Translations under genes and position numbers: made by a program | Part shown: positions 33,982 to 42,946 of the stretch, piece after piece | Layout: each line of letters opens with the position of its first letter | Numbering within the stretch: the first letter of the stretch is position 1 | NCBI GenBank assembly: GCA_045599005.1 | Contig: JAZRVF010000001.1 | Span: 62,001 to 126,000, forward strand | DNA: 64,000 nucleotides | DNA from: Treponema_I sp045599005 | GTDB taxonomy: Bacteria > Spirochaetota > Spirochaetia > Treponematales > Treponemataceae | Direction: 5' to 3' | The notes under the pieces: generated by a model | Seen by the model: only the letters and a program-made list of their open reading frames with translations | Told to the model about the DNA's origin: nothing | Databases searched by the model: none

Positions 33982-34533
33982 TTATTCGCCGTCAATTGCA
34001 ACGCCATGACGCTTCTGCTGGAAGCATTTGAGCATTGCAACACCATTGCGTTTATCGTTGTAGACGAAACCGCCGTTCCAATATTCGAGAGCAGCGAAAA
34101 GTGCGTTTCCTCCGTCCTGATCATCACTCTTTTTTGTGCGGAAAGAAACGAAATCAGAAAGCTGTTCAAAATTCTGGTTATGGAGACATTCAAGACGTTT
34201 GCGGTTGAATTCATTCCATTTTTCCATGTCCTTGAAGCCTTCACCTTCGTCTTCTACGATAAGATGAGCATGAGTAGGACTGAAAGAAAACCATACTTTG
34301 ATTTTCTTGTTGATATCGCAGTCATTTCCGTGTTTTACGGCATTCTTGATCACTTCGCTGATCTGCTGTTCCAGCAGGTTGATCTCTTTGATTTCCAGAG
34401 GAGCGGCTTGAACAATCAGAAGTGTAAAGTATCTGATCTGTCTGAAGTCAGAAGCAAATTCCTTACACATCATGTTTGTTTTATCAAACAACGGATCGCT
34501 GCCATCTGAGCGGAGTTCTTTAATCTGTTCCAT
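33982..34533 (-). CDS. Anti-sigma factor serine kinase-like ATPase (RsbW-like)
   Basis: A 183-residue GHKL ATPase of the RsbW/SpoIIAB type. The N-box is 'EVIKNAVKHGN' (about residues 60-70) and the G1-type box 'VEDEGEGFKDM' (about 93-103). About 70 residues after the core are extra. It would bind and phosphorylate the STAS protein at 34555 and hold a target (a sigma factor or other regulator) inactive. No sigma gene lies beside it. AAAGGAC precedes the ATG. It is the third gene of the operon 36557 to 33982. Confidence 0.85.
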   Translation of the reverse strand: MEQIKELRSDGSDPLFDKTNMMCKEFASDFRQIRYFTLLIVQAAPLEIKEINLLEQQISEVIKNAVKHGNDCDINKKIKVWFSFSPTHAHLIVEDEGEGFKDMEKWNEFNRKRLECLHNQNFEQLSDFVSFRTKKSDDQDGGNALFAALEYWNGGFVYNDKRNGVAMLKCFQQKRHGVAIDGE

Positions 34534-34554
34534 TTTTAGAGTCCTTTTTTAAGA

Positions 34555-34893
34555 TTATTCTGCAATTTTCATCAGGGCTTCTTCAACGCTGTTTGCGATA
34601 GGGAAGTAACCCATCAGTTTTGTAAGTTCGATAACTTTCTTTACAGAACCATGAATGTTTGCAATTGAAAGCTTAAAGTTCATCTTTTTGATGGTTGAGC
34701 AGATGTAAATCAATGCACCGATTCCGGATGAGTCGATATAATCTACCTGTTCCAAGTTGATGATGAAACTCTTAACATTTTTTTCGAGCATTTTCATGAC
34801 CAATTCCTTGAGTTTGTAGGAATTGTACAAATCCATTTCACCGTTTACATCAATAATGTAAATCTCTCCGTTCTTGCGAATCTTAAGTTCCAT
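34555..34893 (-). CDS. STAS-domain anti-sigma factor antagonist (RsbV-like)
   Basis: A 112-residue single STAS domain. The phosphorylatable serine is in 'VDYIDSSGIGALIYI' (Ser58 or Ser59). When dephosphorylated by the SpoIIE-type phosphatase next door it should bind the RsbW-like kinase and free its target. It lies 11 bp after the phosphatase gene and 21 bp before the kinase gene, with AAGGAG upstream. Confidence 0.92.
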   Translation of the reverse strand: MELKIRKNGEIYIIDVNGEMDLYNSYKLKELVMKMLEKNVKSFIINLEQVDYIDSSGIGALIYICSTIKKMNFKLSIANIHGSVKKVIELTKLMGYFPIANSVEEALMKIAE

Positions 34894-34904
34894 GGTATTT
34901 CTCC

Positions 34905-36557
34905 TTATTGTATTTTTATTACCAGCAAAGTCTGATCATCATGCTGATGAACAGAACCCGTAAAGTTCTTGATATCTGTCTTGACAAGACCTGCGATTTC
35001 TTTTCCTGAAAGTGCTTTATTCTGCTCAACTACGGCCATAAGTCTGTCAGCACTGTACTGCTTGCCCTGTGCGTTTGTTGCCTCAGTGAGACCGTCAGAA
35101 TACAGGACCAGAATGTCGTTTGAAGAAACCTGTATCTCTTTATCGGCATAAACTGACGTTTTTTCTACACCAATCGGTTCTGTTGATGTAATAAGTTTCT
35201 CAAAAGAGGCCTTCTGAGCATTGTAATAAAGGATAGGATTGCTTCCGGCTGTTGCGTACTGGATTGTATGGTTAGTTGAATCGTAGTTGATCAGTGAAAG
35301 ACTTGCAAAGTGGTCGATGTTGTTTTCAATCGCAATACCGCGGTTGGCCCAGGAAAGGATTGTGGAAGCTGACTGAGTTGTGTTTACAATCAGTCGCATG
35401 ATTGCACGGATCATTACCATGATGACCAGTGAATTCATACCTTTTCCGGCAATGTCTCCTAAGATGAAGGAAATGCGGTCGTTGCGGGAAGGCAGAACGT
35501 CGTAGTAGTCACCGCAAACACCGTCAGTAGGATTGTAGTAGTTGCCCATTGAGAGTCCCGGAATTGCGGGAAGCAGCTGAGGATGAAGTGTCTTCTGGAT
35601 TTTTCCAGCAATCTCTGATTCACGGGTAAGATCTGAATGCTCAACATATTCCTGGAAAGAATAGACGTTTTTGATTGATGCGCAGGCAAAGTCTGTAAGA
35701 ACCTGTGCGTTTTCGAACTCTTCGCTTGAGAAAGGTGTGTTGGTTGCCGTTCTTGCGAGAGCGGCAACGCCGATTACAGTGCCTTTGATAACCATTGGGA
35801 TGATGATGTAGCTTCCGCACTTGAGGAAGTCTTCGTCTTCGTTCTGGAAGATGCGGGCATCAGCTGCCGGGTCTGTGATCAGTTCCGGCTTTCCGTTGCG
35901 TGCGATCTGACCGAAGATGTTCTCGTCCAGGCCGAACTGGGCAAAACGCATGTGTGTCTCAACACGGATGATTTTGTGCGGTACATCTTCAGGAAGTTTA
36001 TAAGGCGGGGGAAAACTTCCGGAGAATGAACGAACCGCAATCACGTCCTCAAAGTCGTCAATGAGAAGTATTGCACCGCCATCAGCTTTTATTTCGCGGA
36101 TCAGGCTTTCATTGATGAAGTCGATCAGCTGGTTCACTTCTGAATTGCGGTTGAAGGAATCTGCAGCCTGGAAAACAAAATCTTTTCCTGCGGAAACAAT
36201 TGTATTTTCTATTAAGGATGTGGAAATTTCCGGAATCTCCACGGGAGCCACCGGCTGGACAACAACTTCCTGAACCGGTTCGGCTCTTTTTCTGGAAGGA
36301 CTTTCTGTCATGAGGCTCTTGAAAAAAGGAACGAGCAGCAGATTCTCAAGGAAAATCGTAAGACAGAGTGCGAACAGCTGGATGCTGCTTGAACCTGTGA
36401 GCGAAAGAACTACGCCTGCCAGTACGATTGCCGATGATGCAAATGCAGAAGCGGGAACTTTGATGCCGCTTCTTTTCTTTACATTAAAAAGGGTAATGAG
36501 CTGAAATGCTCCTACCAGAAATGCCAGAACAAGTGGAATAAGTGCTAAGCCTTCCAT
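34905..36557 (-). CDS. Membrane GAF-SpoIIE serine phosphatase (RsbU-like)
   Basis: A 550-residue signalling protein. Three hydrophobic segments (residues about 3-22, 35-53, 58-80) anchor it. A GAF-like domain follows at about 125-295 ('GGAILLIDDFEDVIAVRSFSG', shown in part, and 'YIIIPMVIKGTVIGVAALAR'). The PP2C-type SpoIIE domain at about 325-548 has metal aspartates in 'GDYYDVLP', 'FILGDIAGKG' and 'LYSDGLTEA'. It would dephosphorylate the STAS antagonist in response to a ligand. AGAGG precedes ATG 36557. It is the first gene of the three-gene partner-switching operon. Confidence 0.9.
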   Translation of the reverse strand: MEGLALIPLVLAFLVGAFQLITLFNVKKRSGIKVPASAFASSAIVLAGVVLSLTGSSSIQLFALCLTIFLENLLLVPFFKSLMTESPSRKRAEPVQEVVVQPVAPVEIPEISTSLIENTIVSAGKDFVFQAADSFNRNSEVNQLIDFINESLIREIKADGGAILLIDDFEDVIAVRSFSGSFPPPYKLPEDVPHKIIRVETHMRFAQFGLDENIFGQIARNGKPELITDPAADARIFQNEDEDFLKCGSYIIIPMVIKGTVIGVAALARTATNTPFSSEEFENAQVLTDFACASIKNVYSFQEYVEHSDLTRESEIAGKIQKTLHPQLLPAIPGLSMGNYYNPTDGVCGDYYDVLPSRNDRISFILGDIAGKGMNSLVIMVMIRAIMRLIVNTTQSASTILSWANRGIAIENNIDHFASLSLINYDSTNHTIQYATAGSNPILYYNAQKASFEKLITSTEPIGVEKTSVYADKEIQVSSNDILVLYSDGLTEATNAQGKQYSADRLMAVVEQNKALSGKEIAGLVKTDIKNFTGSVHQHDDQTLLVIKIQ

Positions 36558-36690
36558 TCGAAAACCTCTTTATAAATCTAGTCTTTTTGACAAATCAACA
36601 AGTCTTTCCAAAAAAAAAAATTCAGATTGAACAATTCTAACATTGAACATTGCAGCCGTCAAGTTTTGCCTTTGAAGTATAGGATTTGTA

Positions 36691-36718
36691 TTGACTATAA
36701 CCCTCGAAAATGTATAAT
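36691..36718 (+). promoter_or_regulatory. Citrate synthase promoter
   Basis: TTGACT (36691-36696), 16-bp spacer, TATAAT (36713-36718), with +1 near 36725. Confidence 0.7.
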
Positions 36719-36741
36719 TATCAAAAACAATTTTGATCTTT

Positions 36742-36756
36742 TGCATAAATATGCAG
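36742..36756 (+). promoter_or_regulatory. ARG-box-like palindrome ahead of citrate synthase
   Basis: TGCATAAATATGCAG, palindromic over 14 bp, is identical to the site at 38773-38787 in front of argR. It lies about 17 bp after the predicted +1, a position that would block elongation or initiation. Confidence 0.6.
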
Positions 36757-36788
36757 AAAGAAAATCTGTTTGTTCATGGAGGCTTCAG

Positions 36789-38147
36789 GTGGCTGACTAC
36801 TCAGAAAGTGGATTTATTGACAAATTGACTGTTCTTGCCCAGAACAATGACGATATTGATGTTTCTCTCTATCAGAAACTTGATGTCCGCCGTGGTCTCC
36901 GTTATCAGGATGGTCGCGGTGTTCTTGTAGGTCTTACCAAAATCGGTGATGTAGTCGGTTATGACGTTGTGGACGGCAAGAAAGTCCCCGTCCCCGGAAA
37001 GCTTCTGTACCGCGGTTATGATATCACAAAACTGATTGCAGATGCTGAGGCCCGCAAGGAATTTGCCTATGAACAGACGGTTTATCTTCTTCTTTTTGGT
37101 GAACTGCCGAACAAAGCCCAGCTTGAGGAATTCTGCTTTTTCCTCGGTACACGCCGCACTCTGCCGGACAACTTCAATGAAGACATGATTATGAAAGCTC
37201 CCTCTTCAGATGTTATGAACAAACTTTCCCGTGGTGTTCTTGCAAGTTATTCCTATGATGTGAATCCCGAGGACCGCAGTGTTGCGAACAATATGCGCCA
37301 GTGCATCGAGCTTATTGCCCGTTTCCCCACATTGGTTGCCTATGCATATCAGGCCAAGCGCCGTTTCTTTGACGGAAAAAGTATGTACATCCATAACCCG
37401 AAGCCGGAACTTTCCACTGCGGAGAATCTTCTGCGCCTGATCCGTTCAAACAAAACCTATACACCGCTGGAGGCGGAAATCCTGGATCTCTGTCTCATCC
37501 TTCATGCGGAACATGGTGGTGGTAACAACTCAAGTTTCTGTATCCATGTCGTTTCATCTACCGATACCGATACATATTCCGCCGTGGGTGCTGCGGTCGG
37601 TTCTCTGAAAGGTAAACGCCATGGTGGTGCAAACATCCAGGTAATGGAGATGATGGATGACATCAAGGCAAATGTTAAAGACTGGTCTGATGAGAACGAA
37701 GTGAAGGAATATCTCCGCAAGATTCTCCGGAAAGAAGCTTTTGACCATACAGGTCTGATTTACGGACAGGGACATGCCGTCTATACGATTTCCGATCCCC
37801 GTGCAATTCTGATCCGTGACAAGGCAAAGGAACTGGCAGTTGAAAAAGGCTGTCTCGAGGAATACGAACTTTACTGTCTGATTGAAAAACTTGCTCCCGT
37901 TGTCTTTGCAGAAGAGAAGGGCGCCGACAAACAGATCTGTTCAAATGTGGACTTCTTCTCAGGCTTTGTTTACTCCATGCTTAAGATTCCCCGTGAGCTT
38001 TATACACCTATATTTGCCATTTCCCGTATTGCCGGCTGGTCAGCACACCGCATTGAGGAGATTGTCTCCGGCGGAAGAATTTACCGTCCTGCCTATAAGA
38101 ACGTTTCTCCTGAAAGACAGTTTGTTCCGATTGAAGACCGTGGTTAA
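36789..38147 (+). CDS. gltA: Citrate synthase
   Basis: A 452-residue enzyme joining acetyl-CoA and oxaloacetate to citrate. Catalytic histidines lie in 'LHAEHGGGNNSSF' and 'GLIYGQGHAVYTISDPR', and the aspartate in 'SNVDFFSGFVYSM'. Citrate synthases with this length and 'GGGNNSS' motif are common in anaerobes, where the enzyme feeds glutamate synthesis rather than a full cycle. The start is GTG 36789, with GGAGG six bases upstream; an in-frame ATG at 36627 lies before the promoter and is rejected. No aconitase or isocitrate dehydrogenase is in the window. An ARG-box-like palindrome precedes it. Confidence 0.92.
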   Translation: MADYSESGFIDKLTVLAQNNDDIDVSLYQKLDVRRGLRYQDGRGVLVGLTKIGDVVGYDVVDGKKVPVPGKLLYRGYDITKLIADAEARKEFAYEQTVYLLLFGELPNKAQLEEFCFFLGTRRTLPDNFNEDMIMKAPSSDVMNKLSRGVLASYSYDVNPEDRSVANNMRQCIELIARFPTLVAYAYQAKRRFFDGKSMYIHNPKPELSTAENLLRLIRSNKTYTPLEAEILDLCLILHAEHGGGNNSSFCIHVVSSTDTDTYSAVGAAVGSLKGKRHGGANIQVMEMMDDIKANVKDWSDENEVKEYLRKILRKEAFDHTGLIYGQGHAVYTISDPRAILIRDKAKELAVEKGCLEEYELYCLIEKLAPVVFAEEKGADKQICSNVDFFSGFVYSMLKIPRELYTPIFAISRIAGWSAHRIEEIVSGGRIYRPAYKNVSPERQFVPIEDRG

Positions 38148-38154
38148 GGTATCT

Positions 38155-38183
38155 TTTACAAAATAAGTTTTCTGTGGTAAATT
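38155..38183 (+). promoter_or_regulatory. Flavin reductase promoter
   Basis: TTTACA (38155-38160), 17-bp spacer, TAAATT (38178-38183). A GGGAGCC/GGTTCCC hairpin follows in the leader, ending just before the ribosome site. Confidence 0.5.
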
Positions 38184-38222
38184 AAATCATGGGAGCCGGA
38201 TTATGGTTCCCGGAGTATAACA

Positions 38223-38738
38223 ATGATTGCTTTTAGAGAAGTTTCTGCAAAAGACCTGGACATGAATACGTTCAAGGCCATCGGTGAGGACTGGATGCTG
38301 GTGGCTGCAGGCAATGAAAAACACACAAATGCTCTTACTGCTTCCTGGGGCGGAATGGGCGTGCTTTGGAACAAAAATGTTTCTTTTATTTTTATCCGTC
38401 AGAGTAGATTCACAAAAGAGTTTATTGATGCAGGTGATTCTTTCTCTCTGAATTTTTTTGATCATGAGAAACATGCGAAAATGCTTTCCTATATGGGGAC
38501 TGTTTCAGGACGTGATGAGAAGAAGATCGAGAAACAGGGGCTGACAATCATGCAGGACTGTGGAACACCTTATTTTGCAGAGGCAAAAACTGTGATTATC
38601 TGCAGAAAGATTGCCAGATCTGAACTGCTTCCGGAAACTTTCCTTGATTCCGGAGTTGATGCGACTTTTTATAAGGACAAGGATTACCACACGATGTATG
38701 TGGGCGAGGTCGTGAAAGTTCTTGAGCAGGACGACTGA
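38223..38738 (+). CDS. Flavin reductase-like FMN-binding protein
   Basis: A 171-residue protein of the flavin reductase / FMN-binding split-barrel group. Typical features are 'NALTASWGGMGVLWNKN' in the FMN region, 'FIRQSRFTKEFI' and 'FSLNFFDHEKHAKML'. Such proteins reduce flavins with NAD(P)H or serve as small flavoproteins in anaerobes. GGAG nine bases upstream supports ATG 38223. It is 75 bp after citrate synthase, with its own promoter candidate. Confidence 0.85.
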   Translation: MIAFREVSAKDLDMNTFKAIGEDWMLVAAGNEKHTNALTASWGGMGVLWNKNVSFIFIRQSRFTKEFIDAGDSFSLNFFDHEKHAKMLSYMGTVSGRDEKKIEKQGLTIMQDCGTPYFAEAKTVIICRKIARSELLPETFLDSGVDATFYKDKDYHTMYVGEVVKVLEQDD

Positions 38739-38772
38739 TCGGTTCTTGTGAAAAAACTCCGGTTAAAAAAAC

Positions 38773-38787
38773 TGCATAAATATGCAG
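38773..38787 (+). promoter_or_regulatory. ARG-box-like palindrome ahead of argR
   Basis: TGCATAAATATGCAG inside the larger 18-bp palindrome ACTGCATAAATATGCAGT, four bases upstream of the -35. A second half-site (TATGCA) overlaps the -10 at 38811-38816. Confidence 0.65.
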
Positions 38788-38791
38788 TCTG

Positions 38792-38820
38792 TTGACAGAT
38801 TTTTAATTTTTATGCATACT
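38792..38820 (+). promoter_or_regulatory. argR promoter
   Basis: TTGACA (38792-38797), 17-bp spacer, CATACT (38815-38820). It is flanked and overlapped by ARG-box-like sites, consistent with autorepression. Confidence 0.65.
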
Positions 38821-38848
38821 TTTTATACGACAAATAACCGGAGTATTT

Positions 38849-39322
38849 ATGAAAGAGCGACTCTCACGCTTAAAGACAATTCGAAAACTTATCAAAACAT
38901 ACCGCATTGAAAGTCAGGAAACTCTGCTGGGCTATCTTCTGAAAGAAGGCTTTGATGTGACTCAGGCAACGTTGAGCCGGGATCTTAAGCTTCTGAAAGT
39001 GGGAAAAGTTTCTGACGGACACAATGGTTATGTCTACACTCTTCCTGGGGAAGAGGACCGTCAGGAATCAGAGATGTCTCTGGCCCAGGATTTTATGCGC
39101 GGCTACATTTCTATCGAATATTCCGGAAATATCGCTGTGATCAAAACATATTCAGGATACGCGGATGTTGTTGCCCAGTCTCTGGACGCAATGGGAATGG
39201 ATGAAGTTCTTGGAACCATCGCAGGCGGTGACAACTGTGTCTTTGCCTGCATGCGTGAAGGCGTCAGCGGTGATCAGTTCCTGGATGCCCTTAAACTGAA
39301 AGTGCCTGAAATTGATGAATAA
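38849..39322 (+). CDS. argR: Arginine repressor ArgR
   Basis: A 157-residue regulator. Residues 1-75 form the winged helix ('SRLKTIRKLI', 'SQETLLGYLLKEGFDVTQATLSRDLKLLKVGK'-type region, shown in part). The C-terminal oligomerisation and arginine-binding domain holds 'VIKTYSGYADVVAQSLD' and 'TIAGGDNCVF', where the GD aspartate binds arginine. GGAG upstream of the ATG supports the start. Targets probably include its own gene and citrate synthase, from the shared palindrome. No arginine biosynthesis gene is in the window. Confidence 0.93.
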   Translation: MKERLSRLKTIRKLIKTYRIESQETLLGYLLKEGFDVTQATLSRDLKLLKVGKVSDGHNGYVYTLPGEEDRQESEMSLAQDFMRGYISIEYSGNIAVIKTYSGYADVVAQSLDAMGMDEVLGTIAGGDNCVFACMREGVSGDQFLDALKLKVPEIDE

Positions 39323-39350
39323 ACTGTCTGCTGTCTGAAAGTCCGGACAG

Positions 39351-39821
39351 TCAGATGAAACTGAAGATTCCGGCGCTTATCAGCGCCATGATGATTCCCG
39401 CCAGAAGTACGCCCAGCATTACCGCAAGAACTGTGTCCTTGAATTTCATGTTCAGGAGGCTTGCGGCAAGGGTTCCTGTCCAGGCGCCGGTTCCGGGGAC
39501 GGGAATGCCCACAAAGAGCATAAGTGCTACAAAAAGTCCGCGGCCTGCTTTTGACTGAAGCTTTTCTCCGCCTTTTTTCCCTTTTTCAAGACAGAAGGTA
39601 AAGAATTTTCCAATGACCGGTTTGTCGGCGCCCCATTCCAGTACTTTCCGGGCAAAGAGGTAAATGACCGGGACTGGAAGCATGTTTGCAATGATACAGA
39701 CTATGTAGGATGTCAGAAGAGGAAGAGGCGGGTCAAAGGCCTGTGAGACAGGAATGGCGCCTCTCAGTTCGATGAGAGGAACCATTGATATGAATGCGAT
39801 CCAGAGATATTCAGTCAGCAT
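39351..39821 (-). CDS. Small multidrug export-type membrane protein
   Basis: A 156-residue integral membrane protein with about four hydrophobic segments (residues about 5-22, 35-58, 90-115, 130-153). 'MVPLIELRGAIPVSQA' near the N-terminus and 'VGIPVPGTGAWTG' match the family called putative small multidrug export proteins (COG2426-like), whose transport role is weakly supported. ATG 39821 is preferred; it overlaps the acyltransferase stop by 11 bp, so the two are coupled. Confidence 0.8.
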   Translation of the reverse strand: MLTEYLWIAFISMVPLIELRGAIPVSQAFDPPLPLLTSYIVCIIANMLPVPVIYLFARKVLEWGADKPVIGKFFTFCLEKGKKGGEKLQSKAGRGLFVALMLFVGIPVPGTGAWTGTLAASLLNMKFKDTVLAVMLGVLLAGIIMALISAGIFSFI

Positions 39822-40695
39822 ATCTGTTGTGCTGTTCTTCGAGAATCTCCATGATGCCGTCAACTACAACCTGTTTTTTGTCACCTTCATAATTTTCGCC
39901 CAGTTTTGACAGGATCTCATCACGGAAGTTCTTGCAGTCCACGGGTTTTCCTGCGGCAAATGTCACTTTGTCCTCGCAGACAACATCCATGAGCATGTCG
40001 TTGGGATAATCTTCAGAAATGCGTAGACAGTTTCCGTTGATTGAGATGGGAAGGAAGACATCTGTCATGCGGAGATAGGAATCAATCTCACGGACTCCGC
40101 GTTTTGTGTCCGGCACACCGGGACGGTATCTTGTTCCGGCGGGGAAAACCATAATCACCTGACCACGGCGGCGGCAGGCATCAAGACAGCGCATGGAACC
40201 CATGTTGATCTTGCGGCTGATTGCCTCTTCTTCGGCGCGTTTCACCGGATCTTTGATAGCTGCAATACTGCGGCTGGGATAAATGATGATGCGGTTATAA
40301 GCCTCTGCATAAGCACTAACGAAGGGATTTTCTTCAGTGAGTTTTTTTCCTGCAATGGCAACAATTTTTTCTGCAAGTTCCTTGCCGGCTGGACCACCGT
40401 CCATACGCAGCATATAACTGAGAGCGGGCAGGTCAAAGTTACTGTAATGTTCACACAGAATAAGACCATGTTTGCCGCTGTTAACCATTTCTACAAATTC
40501 AGCCACATTTTCTTTGCCCTGAAAACTGGAACCCGGAAGAAAATTCTCTTCAAGCATTTTGTCAAGAATAGGAAGAATCTGTTTGTTTGCTTCTTTATAC
40601 AGACTGTCACTGTCTACTGTGTGTTCGCCTCGTGCATATTTGATAAGATCAGCAAAAACGTGTTTGTATTTTGTACCAAGACGATTGTTATCCAT
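39811..40695 (-). CDS. PlsC/PlsB-like glycerolipid acyltransferase
   Basis: A 294-residue acyltransferase. The catalytic HX4D box is 'CEHYSNFDLPA' (about residue 80), and 'VFPAGTRYRPGVP' is the second substrate box. No clear membrane segment is present, and the N-terminal 60 residues are helical, reminiscent of soluble glycerol-3-phosphate acyltransferases. It should acylate glycerol-3-phosphate or lysophosphatidate in phospholipid synthesis; which one is not clear. GGAGG precedes the ATG at a slightly long distance. Confidence 0.8.
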   Translation of the reverse strand: MDNNRLGTKYKHVFADLIKYARGEHTVDSDSLYKEANKQILPILDKMLEENFLPGSSFQGKENVAEFVEMVNSGKHGLILCEHYSNFDLPALSYMLRMDGGPAGKELAEKIVAIAGKKLTEENPFVSAYAEAYNRIIIYPSRSIAAIKDPVKRAEEEAISRKINMGSMRCLDACRRRGQVIMVFPAGTRYRPGVPDTKRGVREIDSYLRMTDVFLPISINGNCLRISEDYPNDMLMDVVCEDKVTFAAGKPVDCKNFRDEILSKLGENYEGDKKQVVVDGIMEILEEQHNRYAD

Positions 40696-40945
40696 TTGAA
40701 TTGCCTCCGCAAATCAGAATTGAAATTGTCCCCGCATTATAACAAATAAAGCGCTTTATTAGCAATCTCTATCAGGTCCGTGAAAAATCAGAAAAAAACG
40801 GGGTGTTTCCGAAAAAAAAATCATTTTTTTTTCATTTTGTCAGTGATTTTTTTAATTTTTTTCAAACTTTTTCTCAAAAATAAAAGTGGACGTCTCAAAA
40901 GGATTTTTTCTTTGTGGCGCTCTGATGGAAAAACATGAGGTTTTT
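40696..40945. other. AT-rich intergenic region
   Basis: About 250 bp between the divergent acyltransferase and gspD genes, with several A and T runs (40795-40865). A candidate GTG at 40886 in frame with gspD has no ribosome site. I see no RNA gene or convincing promoter. Confidence 0.45.
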
Positions 40946-42946
40946 ATGTTGAGAAAAAAAATTTTGGCAGGCTGGATTTCCGTTTTTCTTCTTGTTCATG
41001 GAATGTGTGCTCAAAGTTCAGAAAATCTTCTGGGCTTTGAATTCATTGACTGCGACATTTCGGAAATTGTGTACGCTGTCTCAATTGCCTGCGATTATCC
41101 CATGGTGTGCGATGACACTGTGAGTGGCAAAGGTTCCTTCCGGTTTTACGGAGGTGATTTTGAGACGGCTTTCGGTTCTTTTCTGCAGGCAAACAGGCTT
41201 TATGCGGAAAAAGAAGAAAACCGCTATGTAATCAGCAAGATACGGCTGCTTCATGATGATGCGGGACTGATTCAACTGGACGCATTTGACATTTCCCTGA
41301 CACGGCTTTTTGAGGAGATTTCTCTGGAATGCGCTGTGCCTGTGATTCACGATGTGCTGCCCGCGGCACCTGTTTCAGTCCATGTGGCAAATGTGGATGT
41401 TCTGCAGGCGGTGAAACTGGCATTGAAAGGGTTTCCGGGTTATGAAGCGGAAGAAGAGGACGGGTGCGTAATTGTGGAAAAAAGTCCCGCAATGGTGAAC
41501 GGAAACTCAAACGGAATTTCTGGATATTACCGCTATGGTGAAAACTATTTTGCCGGTCAGCCTGAAAATGCGGATGTCCCCGAGAAAATCAGAATTGACT
41601 GCAATGAGGGAGTTTATTCTGTTGACATTTCCGATTCTCTTTTCTCAGAAGTGCTGGAAAAACTTTCGGAGAAATCCGGCATGGAATTCTGTTCATTTCT
41701 GAAAAACGATACTGTCCTTGTGCGCACACTTTTTTCTGGCAGGACTTTTGAAGAGACTCTGGAACTGCTCTGTCTTCAGGGAAATGCCTGCTGGAGAAAA
41801 AGCGGGGAGACTTTTCTTTTCTTCACAGATTCAGATGCCAGGAAAACACTTCTTGAACCTTCGAGAACCTGGGAAACTTTTGACCTTGAGTATGCGACAG
41901 TTGACGAAGTTCTTCCTCTTGTTTCAAGGCGTTTTGATCAGATTCAGTTTCTGTCTGTCAATGAATTCTCTTTTGTCAGCAGTGTGACTGCTGATGAGAG
42001 AACGGCTCTGGATGCCTTTGTGAGGCAATGTGACAAAGCCCCGCAGAATCATCTGATCACCCTCCGGTACATTCAGACAGAGACTTTTCTGAGCCACCTT
42101 CCTCCGGGATATTCAAGAAATCAGTTTGTGGACACAGGCAGCGGCAACTCGCTGTTCTTCACAGGAACAAAGGCTTCCTATGAAACTCTGCTTGAAGCCC
42201 TTAAGGAAATCGATTTCCCTGCCACACGGATTTCCTATGATCTTCTGATTGTGCAGGCGCAGAAATCAGTGAGCAATACATGGTCAAGCAGTTTTGCCTC
42301 AGACATGATCAGACCTGGTGATTCTTTTGGTGCTGCCGGAAATCTTGGATCAACTCTGCTGTTCAACATTGATGTGGTATCGGCTTTCGGTTGGAATTTC
42401 GCCTGGAATCTGCAGAGCGCAGTGGCTGAGAATTCCGCTGAGATTTTCGCGGATACAACACTTCATGGCGTCTCGGGGGTTCCGATCAAATTCAGGAATA
42501 CAAATACCTATCGTTACCGGGATCCCTATCTGGATTCATCAAGTGGAAAAACACTGGATTCCGGTGTGACGAGAGAGATTGTGTCCGGTCTGGTTCTTGA
42601 GATAACAGGTGTGGCTTCCGGTGATGGAATGGTAACGACGTCTGTAACTGCCAGTTTTTCCCGTCAGGGTGCGGAATCTGCGGGTGGAAAGGGGAATCCT
42701 CCACCGACAAGCGAAAAACTTGTGACCACGCAGGTAAGAGGAAGGTCAGGAGAAGTGATTGTCCTCAGCGGGCTTACTCAGGATGATTCAACTGATTCAC
42801 AGCAGAGGACGCCCTGGTTTTCAAAAATTCCTCTGATTGGCTGGCTTTTCAAAGGCGACACAAAAACTCAGGAAAAGAACGAAATGGTAATCTATCTGAT
42901 TCCAAGACTGGAAAAGGGAACTGACCAGGAGGCTTTGAATGAGTGA
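40946..42946 (+). CDS. gspD: Type II secretion-like outer-membrane secretin
   Basis: A 666-residue exported protein with a signal peptide (residues 1-22, ending 'GMCAQS'). Two or three N-type ring domains fill residues about 25-330, followed by the secretin barrel domain. The most telling stretch is near the end: 'VTTQVRGRSGEVIVLSGL', 'FSKIPLIGWLFKGD' and 'EMVIYLIPRL', the conserved secretin C-terminus. It forms the outer-membrane channel of the operon's secretion system. ATG 40946 follows GAGG by five bases. It overlaps gspE by 8 bp. Confidence 0.88.
   Translation: MLRKKILAGWISVFLLVHGMCAQSSENLLGFEFIDCDISEIVYAVSIACDYPMVCDDTVSGKGSFRFYGGDFETAFGSFLQANRLYAEKEENRYVISKIRLLHDDAGLIQLDAFDISLTRLFEEISLECAVPVIHDVLPAAPVSVHVANVDVLQAVKLALKGFPGYEAEEEDGCVIVEKSPAMVNGNSNGISGYYRYGENYFAGQPENADVPEKIRIDCNEGVYSVDISDSLFSEVLEKLSEKSGMEFCSFLKNDTVLVRTLFSGRTFEETLELLCLQGNACWRKSGETFLFFTDSDARKTLLEPSRTWETFDLEYATVDEVLPLVSRRFDQIQFLSVNEFSFVSSVTADERTALDAFVRQCDKAPQNHLITLRYIQTETFLSHLPPGYSRNQFVDTGSGNSLFFTGTKASYETLLEALKEIDFPATRISYDLLIVQAQKSVSNTWSSSFASDMIRPGDSFGAAGNLGSTLLFNIDVVSAFGWNFAWNLQSAVAENSAEIFADTTLHGVSGVPIKFRNTNTYRYRDPYLDSSSGKTLDSGVTREIVSGLVLEITGVASGDGMVTTSVTASFSRQGAESAGGKGNPPPTSEKLVTTQVRGRSGEVIVLSGLTQDDSTDSQQRTPWFSKIPLIGWLFKGDTKTQEKNEMVIYLIPRLEKGTDQEALNE

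Noticed and set aside
36627..36788. 54-codon extension of citrate synthase
   Set aside because: It would begin before the promoter and has no family similarity; GTG 36789 has a good ribosome site.
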